A stretch of DNA of 64,000 bases from Cephalotrichum gorgonifer (lineage: Eukaryota; Ascomycota; Sordariomycetes; Microascales; Microascaceae). The notes beneath the pieces are model-generated. The model saw only the letters and a program-made list of their open reading frames with translations. It ran no database searches and had not been told where the DNA came from. Position numbers and translations under genes: made by a program. Positions 55,011-64,000 of the stretch are shown here, piece by piece (position 1 is the first letter of the stretch; each line of letters starts with the position of its first letter). Location: the NCBI GenBank assembly GCA_900312665.1, contig ONZQ02000002.1, positions 496,001-560,000 on the forward strand, read 5' to 3'.

Positions 55011-56984
55011 TCAAACCCCCGCACAAGGAACCAAGACTAACACGACCCACTCGACCCGACCCTCTCCCCTCAAAGGCGTCCAGAAGCTATTCACCTGCAC
55101 CATACCTCTCCTCCCCACCTCCGCCCGACTCCCCCCGAGGCTGATCACGCTCCCCTTCCTCGACCTGGGCGCGGCGAACGATAGCTCCGCCGTAACCCTC
55201 CGACCCTCCGACAGCCCGTCCCTCACCATGCCCTTGAACGACTTTGTTATGGATGGGCAATGCGCCTGCTCCGCCAGTACCTTGAACACATCCCTATCCA
55301 GCACCGCCTCCGTTGTGAGCGCTGGATTTAGCAGCTCTAGCGCGCTGGGGGTCGCATGCGAGACGACGAGCTTGGGCTTGATGCCCTCCTCGTGCCTTAG
55401 GAGCAAGAAGCGGCTGTGCGCCGTCTTCACCTCCGGCGGCGTGTGCGATAGGGTGTCGTGCTCAGACAGGGGCGGGAGGGTATTCTCCGTCAGGGTGCTG
55501 GATCCACTCAGCGCGCTTTCGGACCTAGTGTGCGCGAGCCCGGAAAGGTCCGCGGCCTTCCGGAACGGCTTGAACATCCTACGCGAGGACCTAGACCGCG
55601 CGATATCCCGCTCCCTACTCCTCGCCTGACCCCGTCCCTCGTCGCTCTGGTCGAAGGGCGTGCTCGCTCGTCGGCGGTACGGCGCCAGCTCGGGTGATCC
55701 GTCAGATGGGGCGTCCCATCTCGTGGAGCCGCCACCGAGGACCTGCATAGCGTCGGATGGGGTTCTGATCCTATCAGATAGGTTGATGTAAGAATGAAGG
55801 TAATATCTCGGCGTCCCCGAAGAGTCGGGCAACGGGCACAGATAGGCCAGATTCCAGTAAAGTTCGCCGTCGCCCCGACGATTTACAACCAATTCGACGC
55901 ACTCCTCCTTTCTTGAGATCGCCCGCCGAATGCGACGGCTCGTCTCGGGATCGGTCATGTATTCTTGGAGAGACAGGTCGTTTGCCTGAACAATTTTGTC
56001 CCGTGTGCAGCCCGTAATGGAAATGAACTCATCCGATGCATATTTGATGTTGTTCTCGCCCAAGTTCACATCTGTCATGCAGAATGCAGAGCCAAGGCCG
56101 GGGTACTCGACGTCGGGGAGCCGGACATTCCATCCAAGGGAGGTCGTCGTTGCGGATGCGAGCTGATGCTTCACAAAGGCCGGGTACACGTCTCTGAAGA
56201 CTCTCTGCTCAACACAGCTAGCGGATTCGAGAAAAAGATTCTCCAGACCCGGCAGTATCCCTCCGATAACGTGTTTGAGGTCGGCGCTCAAAGATCTCGA
56301 CACCTGGGACGGAAGCTGAACTGGAAACGTCGCAGTGATAGGCGACGTGTAATGGGTTGTTATATTAGATAACACAGCTGACAGCTGCTCGACGGAGGCA
56401 GCGTATTCTTGTGTCTAGAACCGAACGTGTCAGTACAAAAGCAGAGGCTCGCGTTATTATTTATCGCACTAACTCACCTTTAGGAGATATTCTACATCAT
56501 TGCCACTTCCCATTTCCCGCGAAAACTTCAGCAGCTCATGTGCGACCACCGGATCTTGTAACGCCATCTGAAAGGCCTCCGGCCCGAGCAAGTCCGGGAC
56601 TGGCAACGTCCACTCGGGTTTGTCTTCGGACAGCAAGCTAGTCCGAGTCCCTGCCGGGGACGGATTTGGGCCTTGCGGCTGCCAGTTGACGGGTTTGAAG
56701 AGGGGAGACCTGGACGACCCGTCGGGGTTGTAGTCGGTATATTTTCGGAGGGCGTCCTCGTTCATATGCAGGGAGAGTCCCGAGTTGCTGCGGAGGCGCT
56801 GTGAAAGCCCCTTCGGCCGACTCCGCGGCACCTTGGGTGTTGGAGGCGGGGAGAGGATGGGCGGTTTTGACCTAAGGGCGTGCGCCCCGGTAGCGGTCTC
56901 CGAAGCGAGAGCGGTGGAGCTACGCCGACGGCCAAAGTCATCATAGTGGTAGGGTGGACTGGCAGGGGTACTGATTCCGAGCAT
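55011..56984 (-). CDS. RGS-LOV-like signalling protein with a degenerate LOV core
   Basis: Exons 56984-56478 and 56414-55011 give 636 aa (phase 0, GTGAGT...CTAG). A disordered Ser/Pro N-terminus (1-120) is followed by an RGS-like helical domain at about 135-252 (LGPEAFQMALQDPVVAHELLKF, YLLK, QRVFRDVYPAFVKHQL). A PAS/LOV domain is at about 270-385: NIKYASDEFISITGCTRDKIV, NDLSLQ, VVNRRGDGELYWN, PRYYLHSYINLSD. A basic Ser/Arg stretch (about 430-455) and a second PAS-like segment (about 495-630) follow. The architecture matches fungal RGS-LOV photoreceptors such as BcLOV4, which bind membranes in blue light. The LOV signature NCRFLQ reads NDLSLQ, so the flavin-adduct Cys is Asp315. The LOV flavin Asn residues 347 and 358 are kept, but the later switching Gln position is Tyr. 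It is probably light-insensitive or senses otherwise. Confidence 0.82.
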
Positions 56985-59403
56985 CGCGAAGGTGTAAGAT
57001 CTTTGAAGGACTCGAAAAAAAAACCGGTTGCTCTTGCCTCGACGTATCGAGGCTCGGTGAATAGGGAGGCTAGCTCAACGCCGTATACACCATTCAAGGG
57101 CTATAAAGGGAGGTCCCTGAAGGGAGTTCATGGATCGGGGCTGAGGAGTACAAGTATGAACCGACGAAGGGAAAGCTAATTTTTAATCACCACCGGCGGC
57201 CAGGACCGAGATGACTTCATCCAGGGGCAAAACGGCGGACACCGAAAGTGAAATCGCAACAAGCCTCGACTAGCGGCCGAACTAGACGGTAGGTGGAAAC
57301 TCTGACGTAGTTTTCTCGATGTGAAAGTGGCGTCTGGGTGCGTCTTTGTTTCTCTGTACTCTGGTGGCAATGTCAACTTGGTATCTCGCATTGTGGCGCC
57401 GCAAGGGGAATAAGACGGGGGGAATAAGGTGATGAAACGGAGGGTACGCATAGATATCCAAAAACCGACCCGCCGGATCTGGTGAGGGGGGAGGGAGGGG
57501 GGGAGGTGCTCGCGATCATCTGCAGGTGGTAATGAGCTCGGGGCAGCTCGACCAGGTCCCTGGAGATCCCATTGTGGAATATGACCAGGGTTCCCATGTC
57601 ACCGGAACCACGGTGCTCGTACAAGTAACGCAAGGGAATACCCGACCAATTGCGGTGAAGCCGTGCTCCAGCCGCTCTCGGGAAGGGCCCATGGGACTAG
57701 GAGAAGACCTCAAAGTCGCTTAGCGTACCACGCTCCTCAAATAGTCTGGTTTACTGACCTTCTTGGGGTCGCCACTAGGCCCGCTATGATCGGGGTCGTG
57801 GTTTCCACATCGGGGCGCGTCAGGCGGACATCCCGCTTTGTTGAAATTTGGCTTGACGAAATGCTAGTGTCGATCCTCGGGAGAGCCCGGTTACCGGAGT
57901 TGGGACGGACGGCGTATTAAGGGGAGATTAAACTGCCTAATATTAGCAAACGAAAAATCGCAGCCATAATACCTGTAATCGCTCGAGTTCTACTCGTGCT
58001 CGTACTCATAGTGCGGTACGAGAAAGTTCAGCATAACAATGAATAATCCGACGAAGCCACGAGGAGTATAAGGCCGAAGTTTGATTGATGGCAATTGTGG
58101 GGCAAGGGACTCCGTAATGCATATTGCATGGCTGCATCGTGGTTGTCTCCGCAAAGGTTCCAGCTGCAAAGTTGCGACACTTCCCCGCAAGATATCTGTC
58201 TCATCGCCTCGTAGTCATTGACTTTGCGGACTGCTACGACACAGCCACGATTGTTCGAGCCATGAAACTCACAATATGGGGCAGTCCCCACAGGTCATGA
58301 CGACAGGCACAGGTCATCATTGGTGGCAACGAGAAGAAGAAGAAGAAGTAGAAGGAAAGACCCCGGATTGCTTCGCGGGAAGGAAGACTGCAAGCTGCAA
58401 GGTACAACAGGGAGGTGCATGGGACTAATACAGGTACGAGTACGACCTAAGTCGGAGTTAGGATACATTGCACCAATGTTAACCCCCCTGTCGCAAATTC
58501 GATAGCTTCCTCTGCGGGTGGCTGAATGCGGCCCACTCGAGCCGCTGTCGACTACTTGTACTTGTACTCGTAGCTCCAGAGAAAGCGCTTTCCACTTGGA
58601 GGAGGGGAGTGGGACGGACGAGAACCGAGCGTCCACGGAATGCGAAGTCGTCCACAAGCAGTCTAGTCGAGACAGCCTCTCTCAATCCGCGCTTGAACAA
58701 GTACTATTACTTACATACAAGTACGGATATACATAACCCATGGCTATATGATCCGCTTTCCCGCACCGGCTGGGATGAAGACTGGAGGAACTCGAAGGTC
58801 CCAATGTTCGAGGATTGGTGGGGCGCTGGTGGGGAGCGGAGGTGGGTCAATCATGATGGAGGGCATCGTCATGGGTACATGCTATGGAGGGGTCGGGGCT
58901 TATGGATATTCTCCTTGGCCGAGAATCCCTTCGAGTAAACGTCCTTCGATTTGTGCGGTCGGTGTCCAGGTCGGTCGGCCCAAAAGACTTCGAAAAGAAG
59001 GTGCGCCCGATGAGAATTTGAGCTCTGAGGCAAGTGGCACCCGACCGTCCGTGAGGTCATGCTGTAGGTTACTCTCGACAGAAATGACGCACGAGACAAG
59101 GAAGGTGCTGCCGGGATATACTCCGTTCGGGCGGACGGAAGGTGCCGTCGCCATCGCGGGATCGGACCCAGTCTATTCAGCCAGGTCGTTCGTTCACTTG
59201 TATGTCCTCTAGCCTGGTTGATATCCTGTTACACCCGAGAAGCCTGTTGCTCCCGATTCCTGGGCAGCAGCGGTCTTATTGCGGAATGTCCATACCCATG
59301 GCAACTGCTACGTGTTTCGTCACAACATAAAGTAAGGGTTGGGGTCCAGGGACCGAATCGCAATGCTTCGTGTGGATATGAATCATAATCATACAATAGG
59401 TGC
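56985..59403. other. Intergenic region, no gene seen
   Basis: 2.4 kb. Short frames only. CTTGTACTTGTACTCGTAG at 58554-58572 and related TACAAGTAC/GTACGAGTAC motifs recur at 57990-58000, 58435-58445 and 58696-58725. Confidence 0.45.
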
Positions 59404-60801
59404 CTAAGCTCCTCGTGCATCCTCCCCCTTATCTGGCCCATCCGCCAGAACTCCTTTTTCACCTTTCACAGCTTCCTGACCCTTCTCCCTGTCCTCGCTC
59501 CTGATCTCACCCCTCTTCATTCCTTTCGCTGACCCCACGCTCCCCCGCGAGGGCGACTTCCTGACGGTCTTCGCGTCGCCCGTGGGGGTCCCAGGGGTAC
59601 TCTCCTTCCCAAGGGGCGACGGGAAGTCCGGCGTCACGGACCTCGAGTCGGGCCACTTGTGGATCCTTGACGCCGATAGCCTCTTCCTCGCCTTCTCCGA
59701 AGTATTTGACCCTGAGCTTGGCCTCCTCGGCATTACCGCTGCGTCCTCCATCTCCACGGTCGACATAGGGTTGCGCGATGAGCTCACAGATCCCCGGCGG
59801 AAACTGCCACTCCGATGATGCCCATGACCATGCCCGCCACTGGAGGCGCGGACTTGATGATGCACGTGTCGTGTCTTTCCGCGGCCGAGGTAGTGGTCGA
59901 TCTCGGCCTGGTGCCACGGCAACCACCAGAAGATACCCCACCGCTGCTTCGCGTACTCTCGGCCCCTGCTCTCTAGCTTCTTCCGGAGGAGCGCACGTCG
60001 CTCGTTCTCTTTCTCCCAGTACTCGGTGCGGTAGAGGTCCCAGTTCTCGCGGAAGTTGGCGGTGAAGTACTTGGGTAGGAGCAGGAGCTTGACGTAGTCG
60101 CCGCCCGGCGCAAGGTCCTCTTCGTGGCCACCCCGCTCGTCGTCCTCGACGACGATGGGGAGAGCTGGGTGATTCTCGCTGCCACCAATGTTAAGCTCCT
60201 TCTGCACCTCCCGTAGGATGACCGGGTTGACGAATCGGTACGAGGAGCTTGCCGTGTGTGAGAAGAGGCCGTACGTGAGGAAGAAGCCTATTGTCGAGAC
60301 GAGTTCGGCCCACCACGGCCGGCGGATGAGGACAAGCTTGCAGTTGAACCCTCGTAGGCCGCGGTTCGAGATGGCGAACCACCGCCGGGGCCACTTGACG
60401 CCCCTGTCCCATATCCCCGTGCCCCAGACCAGGATGGCCGTGATCACGCCGCCCATGAAGCACACCTGCTCCGCCACTTCTAGCCCCCAGTACACAGAGC
60501 CCCCGTGGCCACGGCCATCCTCCCTTGGGGCGAGGAATAGTGCATATCCAAACCCGGCCACCCAGACCGTTAATATGGAGAGGAAGAATGTGTGGTGGCG
60601 CCGGCGCGCTCGGAGCTCGAGGTATTGGGCTCGCAGGGACGCTTCGAGGATGAGCAGGTTGAGGTATATCATCGAAGGCGAGCTCGGGGTATGATTTAGG
60701 GGGTCGCCCTCCTTCGCGGGGGTTACCGGTGTCGTGCCACCTATGGATTTGACGCCGGGGAGCGGGGCACCCTTGACGAGGGAGTCGATGGATTCGGACA
60801 T
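59404..60801 (-). CDS. SPO7: Spo7, regulatory subunit of the Nem1-Spo7 lipin phosphatase
   Basis: Spo7 with Nem1 dephosphorylates the phosphatidate phosphatase Pah1 at the nuclear envelope/ER and so controls nuclear membrane growth and lipid storage. Single exon, 465 aa. The Spo7 domain starts at about 45 with MIYLNLLILEASLRAQYLELRARRRHHTFFLSIL, the family hallmark. Two membrane helices lie at about 71-91 and 112-132 (VCFMGGVITAILVWGTGIW). KWPRRWFAISNRGLRGFN and VNPVILREVQKELN follow, and YFTANFRENWDLYRTEYWEKENERR in the cytosolic part is also conserved. The 160-residue C-terminal tail is Ser/Arg/Lys-rich and probably disordered, making it longer than yeast Spo7 (about 260 aa). Confidence 0.93.
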   Translation of the reverse strand: MSESIDSLVKGAPLPGVKSIGGTTPVTPAKEGDPLNHTPSSPSMIYLNLLILEASLRAQYLELRARRRHHTFFLSILTVWVAGFGYALFLAPREDGRGHGGSVYWGLEVAEQVCFMGGVITAILVWGTGIWDRGVKWPRRWFAISNRGLRGFNCKLVLIRRPWWAELVSTIGFFLTYGLFSHTASSSYRFVNPVILREVQKELNIGGSENHPALPIVVEDDERGGHEEDLAPGGDYVKLLLLPKYFTANFRENWDLYRTEYWEKENERRALLRKKLESRGREYAKQRWGIFWWLPWHQAEIDHYLGRGKTRHVHHQVRASSGGHGHGHHRSGSFRRGSVSSSRNPMSTVEMEDAAVMPRRPSSGSNTSEKARKRLSASRIHKWPDSRSVTPDFPSPLGKESTPGTPTGDAKTVRKSPSRGSVGSAKGMKRGEIRSEDREKGQEAVKGEKGVLADGPDKGEDARGA

Positions 60802-62277
60802 CGTGAGGGGAGAAAGGGGGATTGGTCGGTAGTCGTCGACGTAAAATTTAACCTAACGGGCTGGGCTTCCTCTCAAAGAGAGGATGAAAGCAGGCCCGGA
60901 GAACCAAAGACTAATGCGCAGACGGTAGGTAAAAGGCCGAGGCCTGCACCAGTAGCTGGTTAGGAGAGGTCTGCTACCGAAGGGGCATCGGACATGACGC
61001 TGTCGGTTGCGATTATCTCATAGGCCGGAACGGGACGCCACAGGCCTCTCCGAATATTAGGAAACGGTTAAGTTGACCGAAGGCGCTGGTGTGGTGGGTG
61101 GCTGTTTATTTTCTTTTGGGCATTGAGCTTCTGGAGAGGTCGTCCCGGTTTCCGTTTCCACCCGTGTGGCTGGGTGACGCAGGCATTTATGATTACTAAG
61201 CATACAATGGTCTGGCGAACATTATATTATCCCACTGACAAGCTACTCCACATCACAGATGACACGGAGATAGCAAGAAAGCGGTTAAGCCCGATTTGCA
61301 AAGGTCAGGGGAAGCTTAGTTGAGTGAGATTTATCTATCCGCCTTTTACGCTACTAATGCCCACCGAAATTCAGGTACAGCTCGCCTGCGTGAAAGGGTC
61401 AGGAGTGCAACAACTATGCGAGTCATGGTTCCACACTGAGCTCCAACCCCATGTTCAACAAAATGACATGGTATCCGCGGCCTTATTTTCAGGCAGTCAA
61501 TACTAGAATGGTGGATGTGGCCAAGAGTAGCTTTAATAAGGACACCGTAGAGAGGGTAGATCTCCAAGAGCCCTGGCATCATACGTGGGGTCAAAAGGGC
61601 AATATGCTTTCCAAGGTAGCAAGACTATTACTGCATGCGGAGGGCTAGGGGATAAGAGCCGTCAGGTACGGACGGATCAGAGTGGATACCATAGCAGCGG
61701 GAACTGGGCTGTGACTTTAAGCTTAACGACTTACATCCTGCCTGCACCATGAATAAGATCATAAACGCACTCAGCGACGCCGCGGGACGAGTATTCAAGA
61801 TAGACTCATCCTTAGTTGTGACCAAAGCAGGGGTTCCGTCTGCCTAAGATTGGCAATCATGGCTACTCCAGAGGAATCCCAAAAGGAATCTCCTTTCAGG
61901 AAATGACATAGGGGACAGGGGCGGTGACGCCTCGTGGTGGGACGGAATTCCGCCCAGCGTAAGACCAAGTTTGACGACCTTTATTCTCGGCATATCTCAG
62001 GGTAAATACACCACGGAGGTCGGGCAGACTTCAACGCCGACATCCGGCCCCTGAAACGCCCTTAACTCCGAAACTAGGCACCTCCACCTGCACAGAAACG
62101 AGTAAGCAGTCGTCATCTTGAACGCCGCACCGCCCCGTCACAATCGGATCGCCCGGACTGCCTGAATCTTCTTATCTCCGGCATGCCGGGCCCCCATTGG
62201 CGCCCTTCACTCTCCGTTCCCTCCTTCCCTTATAAGCTCGGCACTCCGCTACCACCGTCGCCCTGCTCACGTCCGGC
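60802..62277. promoter_or_regulatory. Divergent upstream region of Spo7 and CLD1-like genes
   Basis: 1.5 kb between divergent start codons, with no credible coding frame. Specific sites cannot be named. Confidence 0.4.
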
Positions 62278-64000
62278 ATGCTCAAACAGCAGACCGCTTC
62301 CACCCTCCTACTCCGCTCGAGAGCATACTTGGCGGGACCGAACTCACCGGGGCGACCATCAATTGACGAGCGACCGACCGGATATAGGCTGAAGACCACG
62401 ATGGCTTCGCAGACCAGTAACGACACGCAGGCGCCACAGACTGTGACGCAGCAGGGCGCGCCGGAGACGACCGGCCCGGGATTCAGGGGACCGCTTTTCC
62501 CCCTCAGCTACAAGGATGCAGCGTATCAATGGGTGGGTTTTTATTCTATTTTATCCCCATTTTCCCTTCCTCTTTCCCAAGTGTGAATTCTCATTCTTTG
62601 GATCGTGTTGCTCATGCTTTTTCTTTGTACTGCAGTGGACCGGCGCAACACCGGTGAACGCTGAGCGAGCTGTCCTTTCCCATATCCCATACCTTCGCGA
62701 AGCGGCCGAGTACTTCGCATCCGAGGACCAGGACAAGTCGAGCAAATTCGACCCGTTCGGCACGCGGATATGGAAGACGCAACTCGTCAAGCTCCCTGGA
62801 AAGAACCGCGCGCTGAACGAGTACTCGGTCGAGAGGGTTGGGGAGGATGTGAAGGAGACGCTCGTCATGCTCCACGGCTACGGCGCCGGGCTGGGCTTCT
62901 TCTACCAGAACTACGAGCCCCTGACGCGGATACCGGGATGGAGGCTGTATTCCCTGGACATGCTAGGAATGGGCAACTCGGTACGTCTCAGCCGCGTGCA
63001 CTCTTCGGTCCCAATCATGGGACGTCCCCAAGCTTCTGCGCATATGGCACAGTAACACTAACTTCCCCCTGACAGAGTCGACCTCCCTTTAAGATTCACG
63101 CCACCGACAAGAGGGGCAAGATCTCCGAGGCTGAAGCCTGGTTCGTCGACGCTCTTGAAGAGTGGAGGATAGAGCGCAAGATCGAGAAGTTCACACTACT
63201 TGGACACTCCCTAGGCGGGTATCTCGCCGTGTCCTACGCCCTCAAGTACCCGGGCCACCTCAAGAAGCTCATCCTCGCGTCCCCTGCCGGGATCCCCGAG
63301 AACCCCTACGCCATCAACGATGATCTCCCAGAGCCGGACCAGTCCACCATGGAGGCCGAGTTCACGGCCGACCAGCAGTCGGTGACGGAGGGCCACACGA
63401 CGACGTCCACCCGTAGCTCGAATAGTTCAAGCCGTCCGACACCCCCCGGGCCGCCGCAACCTTTGAGGCGGCTACGGCCGTGGCTTGTCTGGCTCTGGGA
63501 CGCCAACTTCTCGCCCTTCAGCTTCGTGCGCAACACGGGGCCGCTGGGGCCGAAGTTCGTGTCCGGGTGGTCATCCCGGCGGTTCAACCACCTCCCGGAA
63601 GCGGAGGCGCGGTCGCTACACGACTACTCGTTCTCTATATTCAAGCAGAAGGGGAGCGGGGAGTACGCGCTGCCGTACCTACTCGCGCCGGGGGCGTACG
63701 GGCGGGATCCCGTGGTGAACCGCATCCACCGCGTGGGGAGGCAGGTGATCTCGGAGGAGGAGGGGCGGACGATCCGGGAGACGGGCATACCCATCGTGAT
63801 GATGTACGGGGAGAACGACTGGATGGACGTGGCGGGGGGGTTCGCAGCGGAGCAGAAGCTAAACGACGCGAGGGAGAAGTCGCTTCTGAGCGGGACGGAC
63901 GAGGAGAGGGCGCGGGAGAACGGGCAGGCGAGAGTCGTCGTCATCTCGAAGGCGGGACATCATCTCTACCTGGACAACTCGGCGGAGTTTAATGAGGTTA
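62278..64000 (+). CDS. CLD1: Alpha/beta hydrolase of the CLD1/ABHD4-5 family (cut by window end)
   Basis: Yeast Cld1 is the mitochondrial cardiolipin-specific phospholipase that starts cardiolipin remodelling. Exons 62278-62532, 62636-62980 and 63076 to past 64000 give at least 508 aa. An N-terminal Arg/Ser-rich stretch (MLKQQTASTLLLRSRAYLAG) may be a mitochondrial presequence; an internal ATG at 62401 is an alternative. The oxyanion region is VMLHGYGAGLGFFY. The nucleophile elbow is GHSLGG (S245), the acid D448 in YGENDWMD, and the base is within AGHHLYLDN, where H495-x4-D500 also forms the HX4D acyltransferase motif known in the CGI-58/ABHD4-5 group. A Ser/Thr/Pro-rich insertion at 305-330 interrupts the lid region. 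The stop codon lies outside the window. Confidence 0.9.

Noticed and set aside
1..64000. CRISPR arrays, bacterial operons, phage genes, biosynthetic gene cluster
   Set aside because: No spaced repeats, no polycistronic layout, no polyketide or peptide synthetase genes; the sequence is fungal nuclear DNA with introns throughout.

Overview
The window is nuclear DNA of a filamentous ascomycete (Pezizomycotina). This follows from gene content (Cdc3-type septin, Sec14-like, Spo7, Dbp4, Nam9, mL44, large ankyrin protein), short introns with GTRNGT donors, CTAAC-like branch points and YAG acceptors, monocistronic genes on both strands, and a lone dispersed 5S rRNA gene of the type seen in Neurospora-like genomes. 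The species cannot be named from the sequence. Genes are GC-rich; intergenic stretches are longer and more A+T-rich. One assembly gap (436 N) lies at 45667-46102.

Layout. 0-7.3 kb: La protein (-) and mitoribosomal uS4m/Nam9 (+) are divergent; septin Cdc3 (-) is convergent with Nam9. 7.3-11.5 kb: gene-free. 11.5-23 kb: cytosolic-type phospholipase A2 (+), mitochondrial dihydroorotate dehydrogenase (-), a 96-residue membrane protein (-) divergent from mitoribosomal mL44 (+), quinone oxidoreductase (+) and UDP-glucose 4-epimerase (-). 23-28.5 kb: an unrecognised 865-residue multi-pass membrane protein (-) bracketed by two diverged direct repeats that each can form hairpins, plus a diverged tandem duplication. 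28.5-45 kb: SUN protein (+), FAD synthase (-), Dbp4 helicase (-), Sec14-like protein (+), MDP-1 phosphatase (-), an orphan transposase-type HTH protein (-), and a two-domain extradiol dioxygenase-like protein (+). 45.5-51.8 kb: giant ankyrin gene (-) interrupted by the gap. 52-55 kb: a small Pol III locus with tRNA-Thr(UGU) and 5S rRNA. 55-64 kb: RGS-PAS/LOV-like protein (-), Spo7 (-) and the truncated CLD1-type lipase (+).

Functions are mostly housekeeping and independently transcribed. There is no sign of a secondary-metabolite cluster, virus, CRISPR or intact transposon. Two themes recur: mitochondria (Nam9, mL44, DHODH, probably PLA2, QOR long form and CLD1) and membrane lipid or nuclear envelope biology (PLA2, Sec14-like, Spo7, SUN, CLD1). 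The most notable items are an RGS-LOV homologue whose LOV core lacks the photoactive cysteine, the hairpin repeats around the unknown membrane protein, two genes whose start codon sits at the very edge of an intron (one of these introns holds a possible alternative first exon), an 8-nt microexon, and the tRNA/5S pair.
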